From: Candidatus Obscuribacterales bacterium
GTDB taxonomy: Bacteria > Cyanobacteriota > Vampirovibrionia > Obscuribacterales > Obscuribacteraceae
Assembly: GCA_020634035.1 (NCBI GenBank)
Contig: JACKCM010000002.1
Coordinates: 434,001 to 498,000 of the forward strand
Direction: 5' to 3'
Length of the DNA: 64,000 bases
Below, in pieces: positions 35,044 to 44,751 of this stretch (positions within the stretch are counted from its first letter, which is position 1; every line of letters starts with the position of its first letter). The position numbers and the translations under genes are program-made. Under the pieces are notes generated by a model, which did no database searches, was not told the origin of the DNA, and saw only the letters and a list, made by a program, of their open reading frames with translations.

Positions 35044-38000
35044 GTGGCAGCTGACCAAGTCCAAGAAAAACCGAAAGAATCTGATGCTAAGGCATCGGAT
35101 GCTGCTGCTGCGAAGCCTCAAGAGGCTCCTAAGACAGAGCAGGAGAAAGACGCCGTCGGTGCCCAGGCGAAGTTGAGTGAAGAGGCTTCTGGTAAGCCTG
35201 CTGCGGCACAGAACAACACTGATGCAACTGGGGCGGCAACCAAGGACGCTTCGGACACCACCGATACCGCTGAAACCGGTGAAGCGCTTACTCCCTGGCA
35301 GAAAGAGCTGCAAGATCTGCAGAAAGAAAGAGAAGATCTCGACCGCAAGATGAAGAGTGGAGAGCTTGATGCCAACGGCGTCGAGCGTCATCAGCAATTG
35401 GAAGCCGGCTTCAAGAGCATGGAAGAAGCCCGGGCTGCCGGTATGAGCGAAGCTCAAATTCGTGCTCAATTCGGTAATCTGGTGCTGGAGGATAAAGGCA
35501 GCAAATCCATCGAATTAGACGGAAAAGCCTCCGGAAGGGATAAGTCCACCGAAGGCAATTTCTCTTTGACCATGGACGGCAATCAGCTGGTCAAGTTCGA
35601 CGATGCCAGCTGGGGTATTTCTCAAGACTCCAGCATGAGTGCTTCCATAAAAGTAACTCTGCCTGACAGTGCTGCATCGGTGGAAAACTCTCACGGCAAA
35701 ATGAGCGTCGTTCCGGGAGCGGACGGTACCAATGCCCGCATCATCGAGATGAAAGACGGTACGGTTCTGGTCAATCGCGGCGATGAATATGTGGCCATGA
35801 AGCCAGGAACCATGGGCTTCGGACAGCAGGTTCTGGAAGGAGCCGAGGCGAAGAAACTCTTCGAAGCAGAAGAGAAGAATTACGACGGAGTCGAGACCAC
35901 TAATGCCGGCGGCAAGATCACTATTAACAGCAATGGAGTCAATCTGGTCAATTTGACTTTTGCTCAGCAGCCGGATATTCAGACCCCTGAAAGTGCTCAG
36001 GTCATGGCTCAGAATGAGAATGGCAAGTTGATGAAACTGGATGACGGCACTCAGATGATTGCTGGTCCGGATAATACCGCCATGATTCGTAGTGCCAACG
36101 GCGATGTCATCAAGATCGACAGCAACGGGCAAATGACCGAGATGAAAGCCGAAACAGGCGATGCCTCAGAAGCCTGGAATAACGAATATAAGAAGTTCGA
36201 ATCGGACGTTAAGGTTGCCGGTTCTGATGGAGAGTTTCACTGGTTGGAGCCCAGCAGCTGGAATAACTTCGATTTGGGTGAAACTTTCAATTTTGACAAT
36301 TGGAGCCTCAGTAACGCAATTGATTTTGGTGCCGATGCTGCTTCGTATGTATGGGACAAGACAGGAATGTCTGATTTCTATGATTCCATATGGAGCAGTT
36401 TTGATTCTGCGGACAAGGACATTACTGATGGTCTTAATGTAATGGATCAGGCGAAACTAGGCTTCTTTACCAGCGATGGTTTCAGAGATGGTCTGGAGAA
36501 TAGGACAGAATCTATGGAGAGAAACTTGCTTTCCTCCGACGTTCAAAAGGGAGATTCAAACTGGGAAAGTACAGTTCTCACGGACCAGCTGCAGAAAGAG
36601 GTCAAGAAACCTGATGGGTCAGCTTATACTCCGCAAGAACTGCGAACTATGTTGGACAAGGGGTCGCCTCTCGGTGACGGCAAAGATGTTAAAAGGTCTA
36701 CAGATGATAGCGGCAATATTGTCGAAATAAATGAATCCAGCAAATTGAAGCGTGTCATCGAGGCTGATGGTTCGGTAACTCTCAGTGTGGGCGAAGGTAC
36801 CGAGGGTATTGTTATCAAAAAGTCCGGAGTCGATGGAAGAGAGACTTGGAGCTCTAAAGATTTCTTCCTTGAGAAAGTGAGTGATAACGATATCACATTC
36901 AAATCTGGAGACAGCTATAGAAGGCAGCTAGGCGAGGCACATATCAGCCGCGTACTTCTGCAAACAACCGATGCTGCTTCCATAGCTAAAGCTGCCGCAG
37001 CCACTCCCGATGGTGTCTCTCGATTGGTGAAGCCGGACGGCACATCTACTGATGCGATTACTGATGAATCTGGTAAGTGGGCTTTCCACACCACTGAAAG
37101 AGGTAAGGTTGTAATCAGTGGTCAAGATGGTTCTCAATACACGTTCTGCCCACATAGTGGACGGTTGATGAAAGAAGGACCGGATGGAAGAACGCTTGTT
37201 CCTGACAGCGAAATTCCATTTGACATCAATAGAGGGGAAGACGGCTCCGTAACTATCGCTGGTGTTTTGGTCAGCGCCAACAGAGATCATGCTCAGAGAC
37301 GGACTAAAGGAGGCGCATTTTTAGAGATTGGCGTTGGTCCTGATGGCCGTCGAATTGCCAGGGCCCATGATCCCAATTTCGTTCCTCATCATAGAGATGG
37401 ACAACCTGATGGACCAAAAGGGATGACATTGCAGATTGAAACCGATCCAGCTACAGGTAATGATCGAGTTCAGGCAGTTCGTCCAGATGGATCAGTCTAT
37501 CAAACAGATGATATAGATGCTAAGTCCGGTGAATTAAAGAGATACGAAAAACATGACGCATCAGGTCAACCCATTGGCGATCCGGTAACAGTTTTCAATC
37601 CGACAACCGGAGAGACTACCAGCAGAGATTTGAATAGAGATGCAGGCGGTAACGTCACCATTAATAGTACTGGAATGGTATTCCAGAGTGATGGAGACCT
37701 GGTTGACAGTTCGGGTAACAATATTTGGAATGCATCTTCTGGTTCATTTGAAGGGACTTGGGCTACATCAGAATATAGCGGTTACACCGACTACAGAGAG
37801 GCTCAGGTCAAAGAGGCTGAGGCTAAAGGGGCGGATGCTTCCGGGTTAGCCTATGGTGCTTCAAGTCAGGCTTCTGCGGCTCTGGGCGATGTAGGGGCCC
37901 TGTTCTCTGCTAAAGGATCTATTTGTATTGCAAGAGCTGGAGTGGGTGCTGCAATCGCTTTAGCTCTCAGCGCCAATGACTTTGCCCTCGCCGGACGCAT

Positions 38001-38268
38001 TGCTATGTTGTATTGTACTGTCGATGCTGCTGACTCGAGTGTGTCTAACAAACTTGCCAGATACGCAGACTTAACGAGGATGGGTAATACTACCGGCGAC
38101 TCATACAATGTAAGCGCTGTTCTTGCATCAGAATCTAATATAAGCAATGTGATTGATAAAGCGGCTTCACATAGTATCAAGATCGGTCGCTATGATGATC
38201 CTTCCGTTAAGAAGATTTACTCAGAAGCAGAAATTGATCAGATGCGAGGAACCATTTTTGTTGGTTAG
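35044..38268 (+). CDS. very large protein of unknown function with DG-rich repeats
   Basis: The 1074-residue protein starts with GTG (AAGGGG 12 nt upstream). There is no signal peptide. Residues 1-95 are Ala/Lys/Glu/Thr-rich and disordered. Residues 95-155 are helical and charged. About 155-370 and 540-905 are beta-like, with many short units ending in DG or NG turns (for example EMKDGTVLVNRGD, VRPDGSVYQTDD), loosely repeated. About 940-990 is Ala-rich and hydrophobic (IAKAGVGAAIALALSANDFALAGRIAML-like), and the last 70 residues are polar. The architecture resembles large surface or toxin-delivery proteins, but no toxin, YD or secretion motif was found. The 3-prime third looks more A+T-rich than the start. 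Function unknown. Confidence 0.8.
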   Translation: MAADQVQEKPKESDAKASDAAAAKPQEAPKTEQEKDAVGAQAKLSEEASGKPAAAQNNTDATGAATKDASDTTDTAETGEALTPWQKELQDLQKEREDLDRKMKSGELDANGVERHQQLEAGFKSMEEARAAGMSEAQIRAQFGNLVLEDKGSKSIELDGKASGRDKSTEGNFSLTMDGNQLVKFDDASWGISQDSSMSASIKVTLPDSAASVENSHGKMSVVPGADGTNARIIEMKDGTVLVNRGDEYVAMKPGTMGFGQQVLEGAEAKKLFEAEEKNYDGVETTNAGGKITINSNGVNLVNLTFAQQPDIQTPESAQVMAQNENGKLMKLDDGTQMIAGPDNTAMIRSANGDVIKIDSNGQMTEMKAETGDASEAWNNEYKKFESDVKVAGSDGEFHWLEPSSWNNFDLGETFNFDNWSLSNAIDFGADAASYVWDKTGMSDFYDSIWSSFDSADKDITDGLNVMDQAKLGFFTSDGFRDGLENRTESMERNLLSSDVQKGDSNWESTVLTDQLQKEVKKPDGSAYTPQELRTMLDKGSPLGDGKDVKRSTDDSGNIVEINESSKLKRVIEADGSVTLSVGEGTEGIVIKKSGVDGRETWSSKDFFLEKVSDNDITFKSGDSYRRQLGEAHISRVLLQTTDAASIAKAAAATPDGVSRLVKPDGTSTDAITDESGKWAFHTTERGKVVISGQDGSQYTFCPHSGRLMKEGPDGRTLVPDSEIPFDINRGEDGSVTIAGVLVSANRDHAQRRTKGGAFLEIGVGPDGRRIARAHDPNFVPHHRDGQPDGPKGMTLQIETDPATGNDRVQAVRPDGSVYQTDDIDAKSGELKRYEKHDASGQPIGDPVTVFNPTTGETTSRDLNRDAGGNVTINSTGMVFQSDGDLVDSSGNNIWNASSGSFEGTWATSEYSGYTDYREAQVKEAEAKGADASGLAYGASSQASAALGDVGALFSAKGSICIARAGVGAAIALALSANDFALAGRIAMLYCTVDAADSSVSNKLARYADLTRMGNTTGDSYNVSAVLASESNISNVIDKAASHSIKIGRYDDPSVKKIYSEAEIDQMRGTIFVG

Positions 38269-38281
38269 AAAATTGATGTCT

Positions 38282-39298
38282 CTATAATTTGGCATTAGGC
38301 AACCGGCTAGACGTTATCCCATCACAGGCGCTCTCTTCTGCCAGACCGATATCGAAGCCGTAGAGCAGAAGCTCTTCTGCGCTCGGGTCGATTACTTTGC
38401 CTGCGTATAGCGAAGGTGCCACCAGCTTCGCCGGTTGGCTGAAGCCGGGCAGCTCTGTCGAATCCGGCGGCAGCGCATCGGATATCATCATATAGGTGCC
38501 ATTGAGATTTTCTGCATCCGGCAGCTCTTTCATGCGCTCTTTCGAACAGCCTTTGCGCTGGCAACAAAACAGAAGAAGATAGCGAAGCTCACCGTTTTTT
38601 ATCCTTGGAATAAGCTGGGGGACTTCCATCTCGTAAAAATGTCTTGATGCTACCAGTACTTCAGGAGTGGCATCGGTCCAGTCGTACAAGTCTTTCGAAC
38701 GCAGCCATACTACCGCTCCGCCCTGGTCCCAGTCGTCTATATTATGCACCTGATTCGGTACCAGTCTTGCCGCCAGAAGACAGTAGTACCAGTCACCGAT
38801 TTTGATCAAATACGGATCTCTCCAGGCTACGCCGTCAAAGCCCATCTCGTTGTCTTTACCAGGATTGGCTATTACGGGCTTGTCTATCGATAGAGGATGG
38901 CGTTTCCAGTGGATCAGATCTTCCGAAAAGGCAAGACCGATATTCTGGGGGCGCTGGTATTCACTGGGTGTCCAGATAGGCTCGTCTTCGCGCCTTCGAG
39001 CGGTGTAGAACATCAAATATTTGCTCGAATCTGGATCTTTGATTATGGAACCTGTCCAGATAGAGAGATTGTCCCAGGCATTATCGGCGGTGCTGGCAGA
39101 GAAAACCGGCTCTCTAGAAACTTCGACGAAGTTGGCGTCCTTTAGAACGGCATGGCCTACGCCGGATAGATTGTGGCGCTTATGAAGATCGTGACCACAG
39201 GCTTCTTTTGATGCTTGCAGATAATAGATATGTTGCTTCTCACCGTCATGGGCGAACCATAGATCCCAGGCGTAGTAACCATCCGGCTGAAAAGACAT
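38282..39298 (-). CDS. GH32/43/68-like five-bladed beta-propeller protein
   Basis: The 338-residue protein reads like the furanosidase clan of glycoside hydrolases (GH32/43/62/68). It has an early Asp in YYAWDLWFAH (D12, nucleophile position), a central RDP triad (WRDPYL, R160-D161-P162) and a Glu in YEMEVPQ (E225, acid/base position, where GH32 has ECP). Repeated W/F-S-x-D-L-xx-W strands (FSEDLIHWKRH, RSKDLYDWTD) are typical blades. The substrate cannot be predicted; fructans, sucrose or arabinosides are family options. No signal peptide is seen, so it may act inside the cell. It begins 10 nt after the upstream TPR gene ends. Confidence 0.78.
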   Translation of the reverse strand: MSFQPDGYYAWDLWFAHDGEKQHIYYLQASKEACGHDLHKRHNLSGVGHAVLKDANFVEVSREPVFSASTADNAWDNLSIWTGSIIKDPDSSKYLMFYTARRREDEPIWTPSEYQRPQNIGLAFSEDLIHWKRHPLSIDKPVIANPGKDNEMGFDGVAWRDPYLIKIGDWYYCLLAARLVPNQVHNIDDWDQGGAVVWLRSKDLYDWTDATPEVLVASRHFYEMEVPQLIPRIKNGELRYLLLFCCQRKGCSKERMKELPDAENLNGTYMMISDALPPDSTELPGFSQPAKLVAPSLYAGKVIDPSAEELLLYGFDIGLAEESACDGITSSRLPNAKL

Positions 39299-39308
39299 CG
39301 ACTGCTTT

Positions 39309-41168
39309 CTAAATCACTCCGATTGAGACTTCGAATCCGCAACTGGGGCACTTAGGTGCTCCGTCCAGTTTAGATGCGCAGATGTCGCAACGGTCTTCGG
39401 TGGAGGCAAGCGAGGCGCTGTCTTTGATTGAGAAGGTTTTCCAGGTACCCGAGATAAGACCTATAGCTACCGAAGAGAGTTCGTCGGCTTCTGCCGCCCG
39501 GTTGGTGCTTCTCAGAAGGTCTGCATAACTTTTGAGCAACTTCACTGTTTCTGGGTGATCCGGACCGAGGATCTTCTTCTTGATCTCCAGAGAACGTTTA
39601 TAGGCTGGTTCCGCCTCTTTGTACTTTCTCTGGACATGATAGAGCGTAGCCAGGTTGTGCAGAGAGGACGCTACATTTGGATTATCCGGACCGATTATCT
39701 TTTCGTAGATATTGATACACTGCTTGGCGAATTTTTCAGACTGGTCGTACTCGCACATATGATAATAAAGCCGGGCCATACTGTTGGCACTGCCGGCGAT
39801 GGCAATATGCATCGGACCGAGCACTTTCAACTTTATTTCGTAGGCTCGCTTGAAATAGCCTTCTGCTGGTCGGTATTTTTCCATCATGAATTTGACGTTG
39901 GCCAGGCTTTCTAAAGTATAGGAGAGTTTCGGGTCGTTATCTCCGAAGATGCCTGCAATTTCGAGGGCTTCATGCCAGCAGGCTTCGCAGTCTTTGAGAT
40001 TACCTGCGGCCTGGCTGGATTCGGCGATGTTTTTGAGCGTGGTCCAGCGTTCTTCCGCCTCTTCTTTAGAAAGAATGCGGTTCTCCTGGCTTTGGGCAGC
40101 TCTGGCAGCGGCCTGGGCCATCGGATCTTCGATTTCAGTCAGGCTTTCTTGCTGGGGCATGGCCGGCATATTCTGTCTGGTCACCTGGCCAGGCGCGGTG
40201 GGAAGCTGACCCTGACGGGGCGGAGTCACTTTGATCTCGACTGGCGGGGCTGCTTTAGGTTCGGGTGCAGCAACAGGTTCTGGTTTTGTCTTCGGCGCAG
40301 GCGGTGCCGGTGCCTTGTCTTGAACAGGTGCCGGGGGTAGAGGCGGAGTCGGCGGCGTCGGAGGCGGTGCAGTCGGAGCGGGAGGAGGCGGAGCCGGAGC
40401 CGGAGCCGGTTTCGGTTCCTCTTTCGCTTTCTGGGCAGGCTCAGGCGAGAAAGCCTTAATAGAGGGCAGGCTGTCGATGTCTCCGGCGGAGCCTTTTTTC
40501 TCTTTGCCTTTTCTTGGATTGCTAATCACCGGAGGCGGATTGGAGCCGTCTAGAGTAGTGAAGATTTTGCGCACAGTCTCCGCGGGCTCGGGAGGATCTC
40601 CTGGAAAGTACCGGGCGTCTACTTTTTTGTTGAAATTGTAAGCATCGAAGCTGCCGGTGGATTTTTTCCAGCCGGTGGCTGTTACCAGTGTGGCACCGGC
40701 TTTCAGTTTCTCGGCTTCCTCTCCTCTGTCGGTCAGCTGAAGGACATCGGCATAGTGGCTTCTTAGCTTGGTGACTTCGGGATGATCGTTGCCAAGCAGC
40801 TCTTTCTTGATTTCTAAGGCTTGTAAGTAGTATTTCTCTGCTTTGCGATAGTTTTTGCGGGCATGGCAGATCATGGCCAGGTTGCCTGCGATGCATGAAA
40901 CGTCGATATGATTGGGACCGAGAATCTCTGAATATACTTCCAGGACCTGTTCGCAGTAAAGATGCGCTTTATCTAGTTTGCCGCGCTGAAAGTAAAACTC
41001 TGCCAGCTTCTCCAGGGTAAAGGCGAAACGCTTGTCGGACTTATCGAAATCTTCGGCTAATCGGAGCGCGATCAACCACTGGGTCTCCGCCAGATCGAGC
41101 CGTCCCTGGCTCATGGCGTGTTCCGCGGCTATTTTGTGCTCTTTCCAGCTCTCTTCGGCGCTATTCAT
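39309..41168 (-). CDS. kinesin-light-chain-type TPR protein with C-terminal zinc ribbon
   Basis: The 619-residue protein has two TPR blocks of the 42-residue kinesin-light-chain type (about 5-150 and 370-560; units such as YYLQALEIKKELLGNDHPEV and AYKRSLEIKKKILGPDHPETV). Between them lies a Pro/Ala/Lys-rich linker (about 210-345) with long runs of alternating Pro. The C-terminus holds a zinc ribbon, CDIC...CPSC. No membrane or signal segment is visible, so it is probably a cytoplasmic adaptor. It is transcribed before the GH-like gene (10-nt gap). The two TPR blocks are similar to each other and suggest an internal duplication. Confidence 0.88.
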   Translation of the reverse strand: MNSAEESWKEHKIAAEHAMSQGRLDLAETQWLIALRLAEDFDKSDKRFAFTLEKLAEFYFQRGKLDKAHLYCEQVLEVYSEILGPNHIDVSCIAGNLAMICHARKNYRKAEKYYLQALEIKKELLGNDHPEVTKLRSHYADVLQLTDRGEEAEKLKAGATLVTATGWKKSTGSFDAYNFNKKVDARYFPGDPPEPAETVRKIFTTLDGSNPPPVISNPRKGKEKKGSAGDIDSLPSIKAFSPEPAQKAKEEPKPAPAPAPPPPAPTAPPPTPPTPPLPPAPVQDKAPAPPAPKTKPEPVAAPEPKAAPPVEIKVTPPRQGQLPTAPGQVTRQNMPAMPQQESLTEIEDPMAQAAARAAQSQENRILSKEEAEERWTTLKNIAESSQAAGNLKDCEACWHEALEIAGIFGDNDPKLSYTLESLANVKFMMEKYRPAEGYFKRAYEIKLKVLGPMHIAIAGSANSMARLYYHMCEYDQSEKFAKQCINIYEKIIGPDNPNVASSLHNLATLYHVQRKYKEAEPAYKRSLEIKKKILGPDHPETVKLLKSYADLLRSTNRAAEADELSSVAIGLISGTWKTFSIKDSASLASTEDRCDICASKLDGAPKCPSCGFEVSIGVI

Positions 41169-41505
41169 ATAAGAAGACCCCTTCTTATTTGATTTTTACC
41201 CGAACTGGAAATTAAATACCATCATCTAGAGATGATTATCTCTACTTGTATCTATCTCTTTTCTGAATTCGGTTACCTGACAATTTGCAGGCTACTGCTC
41301 TGCGCCGGTGTTCTACTTTGCCGGATATCAGATAAAGCAGCAAAACTTCTGCCATTACCAGGAGGGTTATTGTGATCGGCATAATAAGGGTTCCTTTCTC
41401 TCTTCGCCATGCAAAAAGCAGACGATCAGGTTCCCTGAATTAGCCCGAAAAATAAGAGAAATTAGATTAGCTTTTCTTAGCCTGGAATCTCAGCAATCGG
41501 ATTTA
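41169..41505. other. 337-nt gap without a convincing gene
   Basis: This stretch lies between the TPR gene and the UPF0158 gene, both leftward. Two very short frames were noted: a 45-codon minus-strand frame from ATG 41410 to TAA 41273 with no ribosome site, and a 23-codon plus-strand frame from GTG 41372 preceded by AGGAGG (41360-41365). Neither has supporting evidence beyond that. Some promoter for the TPR gene must be here. Confidence 0.4.
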
Positions 41506-41952
41506 TCAGTCCTCGGTGGTTTTCATGGAATCGGTGTTTATGCAGTTTGCTTCCAACCACTGCAAAACACGCATTCGAGAACGGCTGTCGATAAACTCTT
41601 GCAAACGCTCTTTTTCTGATTCATCCTTGTCAAGGATTTTGAGAAAGGAGGAATAGACATGGGGGCTTTCAAAGGCCATTTCTAGAATTCTCAAAAGAGA
41701 TTGGTCCTCTATGGTGCTCATGAAATCCCGCAGGTCGTTTTTGACCTGGTCTCTTTCCGGTTTCGGCAGATATAGATAGCGGTTTCTTTCCAGTTCTATT
41801 TCATCGGTGAGGTCCTTGACGTCTTCTAGAGTTCGATTTACAAGCTGGATCTCACCGGTCTCTAAATCTAGATAGTAGAGATTGTCGGGAGAGTCATCAC
41901 GCCAGGCGTATATAAGTCTATCCATCTCGAAATCGACATTGCGTTGGGACAT
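41506..41952 (-). CDS. UPF0158 family protein
   Basis: From the ATG at 41952 (GAGGTG 7-12 nt upstream) the protein has 148 residues. A GTG at 41961 is in frame but would place the ribosome site inside the gene. Family features are an N-terminal YLDLETGEI strand preceded by DDSPDN, a central RYLYLPKPERDQVKNDLRDFM block and a C-terminal helical region ending in a W-LEAN segment. UPF0158 proteins are small, acidic, cytoplasmic and of unknown role. It follows the large membrane protein gene with a 10-nt gap, so they are probably co-transcribed. Confidence 0.8.
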   Translation of the reverse strand: MSQRNVDFEMDRLIYAWRDDSPDNLYYLDLETGEIQLVNRTLEDVKDLTDEIELERNRYLYLPKPERDQVKNDLRDFMSTIEDQSLLRILEMAFESPHVYSSFLKILDKDESEKERLQEFIDSRSRMRVLQWLEANCINTDSMKTTED

Positions 41953-41962
41953 TTTCAGCACC

Positions 41963-44494
41963 TCATTTAGTGGCGTTATTATCTATCAGGCAGATTATTT
42001 CATCGCTCGCGTTTGCCAGCTGATTTCCATTGTTGTCGACGGCGAATACTCTAAAAGAATAAATCCCTGGCTCTTTTAGCTCTTTCACCTTAACAGACAT
42101 CTCTCCTTTCAGGCTCTCCAGATGGAAGACTTTCAGCTTGTTCTTAGAGTACTTGTATCCGTTCGGATTCTCGAAAAAACAGTTCGGTTTGCTTACTTCG
42201 CAGGTGGCTTTTACAGCGTCTTTGACAGATGAAGCATCGTAGGAGAATTTCAGAGTTTTATCGGCTCCGGTAATTAAGCCAAGACCAAATTCTGAGTTGT
42301 TCGGATAGTCCAGGCAACCCGAAAGCATAGATTTGACCTCGGTTTTTGAGTCTGTGAGATTGAAGCCGGGGATTCTGTCCGGAGCCTCAATAGCACCAAT
42401 CTCACGAAATTTGACACTGGCGCCTTTTGGAAAACCGAAAGATAGTTGCTGGATGACACCGTTGGTCGTCCATGCCGTCGAACGCACCGGAAAGTAGTAA
42501 CGGTGGAAGTTGCCATCATTGGTAATGGCACGGCACGGGATCAATCGGTCTCTTCTTTCTAGCTCTTTGCCCCAGGTAGTCAGCCAGGTCAATTCCACTT
42601 CGGCCGAGTCGTCCTTCTGCGGGGTGTCGATTTTTGCTTCTAGATAGACAAAATCGGGACCGAGCGGATCGAAGCCGTTGGCAGATACATTCAAGACCGG
42701 ACCGGCTTCCTGGTTTGAGAAGAGTTCGAATATATTGGCTTGCGGGTCGTATTTTGCCGTGTTCCAATAAGGCGCAGGCGGTATCAAACGTCTTTCTATC
42801 TCGGCGGCATCCATGAAGGGCTTGTCGTTGTAACCTGCCACTCCAAGGTCTATCGGATAGATACTGAGCAGATTGTGCTCCCAGTGCAGGGTCTGGTCCT
42901 TGAATCGGCCTGATTTCAACAGGTCTTTTAGCTTGCCGCCCACGATCTTGGGTGCTCTTATCAGCTGACTGCTGCCGTCGATCATAACCGCATTGAATGG
43001 AGAAGCGATGCCGGTGACGGTGCTGTAGTAGGGAACGTTTCTTACTATGACCAGATTCTGTTCTAAGTTCGAACCGGCTCTGCTGCAGACGCTTTCAATA
43101 CTCTTTTGAAGCTTCCCTGTGACGTTGGTGGCGGATAGATAGGCCCTCAATTGTTTGCTTGTGCGTCCGAACTGGAAGATGAGAAATGCAAGCGATAGAA
43201 CAAGGCAAATGGCTGACGCCGCATATTTCAGTTTAGGGTTATTGCCGGCTTTTAAATTGACCAGAAAATAGGCCGATGCGAAGAGATATAGAACTGCCAG
43301 ACCACAGATTGGCACAACGGCATGGTAGAACCACCGTGCACCGACCATGGTATCGTTCGAAATCGCTTGATGAAGATGTGGAACGGTCGCCATTAAGAGC
43401 CAAACGAAAAGAAATGCCGCGTTCTGACGAAAAGCTCGACTGCGCCAGAGTGCCAGCGGCACTGCCGCAAGTCCTGTGCCGTATATGATATAGAGCCATC
43501 TGTAGAGCTTGTTGTAGCCATCGTTTATCGATTGATTCACCGGGAACCAGAAGGCTTTTGCCGCACTGAGCCAGTCTGTCGGCTGCACGACAAGCTCTTT
43601 AGCCAGGGTCTCGGTGCCATAAGTAGGCAACGAACCGATTGGCACCAGGGCACCGAGGGCTAGAAATGGTAAGACCGGCAGCAGAGTGTCGAATACAGAT
43701 TCCTCTTTTTTCGGAAGGTTGCTTGCGGCAGACTTCTCGACTTGCCCATCTTTTTCTGCTGAGAGCAGCATCTCTACTGCGTCTTCCATGTCCTCCACCG
43801 CTTCGATCTTGGCTTCTGAGATAGCCGGGTTCTCAGATCTCTTTTCACCGAGAAAATCCCTCGCCAATTCCAGGCTGACCAGGGCAAAACTTGCTGCCCA
43901 GAGCGAGGAATCGCAAAATAAAGCGAGAAGATAAAGGATGCAGCCGATGCCTATTATGCTCCAGCTCTTCTTCTCTTTGGCGATCAAATAAAAGTAGAAA
44001 GCACCCAGTAGAAAGGCTAAGCCCAGGCTATAAGCCAGTCCACCCAACCAGAAAATAGCTTCTCCGGTCAATGGATAGACCGCAAAACCTAAAGCGATTA
44101 CCGCGGGCATCCAGTCGACTTTATCGCTGAAAGGCAGAATTTTGACCGGTGCAAGCGCTTTGCGAAGCACCAGAAAGACAAGGATCACATTGATAAAGTG
44201 AACTATAAAGTTGAGAATTCGAATCGGTGTGGTTTTATAACCCGAGATTCCGGCGAATAAGGAGAGAACTCCGGAAGAGACATAGCTCCAGGTATCGCTA
44301 TAGATGGGACCCCGCCATTGCAAGGGGGTCAGCGATAGCAAGTCTTTGCTGCCGCCGCTTTCTTTCAGCCAGGTTAAAATCCAGGCTTCATCCAACAGCG
44401 GCGGTGCTCCCAGTGTTCTTGCGTAGATAATGAGAAGCAGCACTAATGCCACAAGGGCGAGACCGGACAGTTGATATGCAGATGACTTGCTCAT
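41963..44494 (-). CDS. polytopic membrane protein, possibly a GT-C-type glycosyltransferase
   Basis: The 843-residue protein has about 10-11 hydrophobic helices in the first 460 residues (first at about 10-30) and a large C-terminal soluble domain (about 470-843) rich in beta-strands. A PPLLDEAW motif follows the first helix, where GT-C-fold transferases carry their catalytic Asp. A charged insertion (about 220-265) sits between membrane helices. This arrangement resembles lipid-linked-sugar transferases such as the ArnT/GT39-like group, but the family is not certain. The soluble part would face the periplasm and ends in an Ig/FnIII-like beta segment (YSFRVFAVDNNGN). A leader of 257 nt separates it from the divergent YkgJ gene. 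Confidence 0.7.
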   Translation of the reverse strand: MSKSSAYQLSGLALVALVLLLIIYARTLGAPPLLDEAWILTWLKESGGSKDLLSLTPLQWRGPIYSDTWSYVSSGVLSLFAGISGYKTTPIRILNFIVHFINVILVFLVLRKALAPVKILPFSDKVDWMPAVIALGFAVYPLTGEAIFWLGGLAYSLGLAFLLGAFYFYLIAKEKKSWSIIGIGCILYLLALFCDSSLWAASFALVSLELARDFLGEKRSENPAISEAKIEAVEDMEDAVEMLLSAEKDGQVEKSAASNLPKKEESVFDTLLPVLPFLALGALVPIGSLPTYGTETLAKELVVQPTDWLSAAKAFWFPVNQSINDGYNKLYRWLYIIYGTGLAAVPLALWRSRAFRQNAAFLFVWLLMATVPHLHQAISNDTMVGARWFYHAVVPICGLAVLYLFASAYFLVNLKAGNNPKLKYAASAICLVLSLAFLIFQFGRTSKQLRAYLSATNVTGKLQKSIESVCSRAGSNLEQNLVIVRNVPYYSTVTGIASPFNAVMIDGSSQLIRAPKIVGGKLKDLLKSGRFKDQTLHWEHNLLSIYPIDLGVAGYNDKPFMDAAEIERRLIPPAPYWNTAKYDPQANIFELFSNQEAGPVLNVSANGFDPLGPDFVYLEAKIDTPQKDDSAEVELTWLTTWGKELERRDRLIPCRAITNDGNFHRYYFPVRSTAWTTNGVIQQLSFGFPKGASVKFREIGAIEAPDRIPGFNLTDSKTEVKSMLSGCLDYPNNSEFGLGLITGADKTLKFSYDASSVKDAVKATCEVSKPNCFFENPNGYKYSKNKLKVFHLESLKGEMSVKVKELKEPGIYSFRVFAVDNNGNQLANASDEIICLIDNNATK

Positions 44495-44601
44495 TGTCCT
44501 GATTACTTCTCCCTGAAACTTTATGATTGGACCGGACTACAATAGCGGATCAGTATTAGCTTTTGGAGAAGAGCTAGTGACAATAATTCTAATCTGGCAG
44601 C

Positions 44602-44687
44602 GGCTTAAGTCTGATCTTAGCCTTCCTGGCTCAGGGGTTCAGGTTACTTCCGGCAATTGCTGATTCATAAGTTTTGCGACTTAAGCC
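44602..44687 (+). ncRNA. candidate structured leader with two exclusive foldings
   Basis: GGCTTAAGTC (44602-44611) is the perfect reverse complement of GACTTAAGCC (44678-44687), which could close an 86-nt RNA domain. Inside, CCTGGCT (44625-44631) can pair either locally (AGCC-TTCCT-GGCT) or with AGCCAGG (44684-44690), which would open the long stem. This is a switch-like option 65 nt before the YkgJ gene. No known riboswitch class was recognised. A 10-bp match in this space could also be chance. Confidence 0.3.
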
Positions 44688-44751
44688 AGGTGGTTGCTAA
44701 GGGGTATCGAAGCCAGGAATTTTTAGATCGGAAATGCCATAATCGAAAGCT

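Noticed and set aside
41308..41619. 103-codon plus-strand frame in the gap before and into the UPF0158 gene
   Set aside because: Its 3-prime third is antisense to UPF0158, and composition and start context do not look coding.
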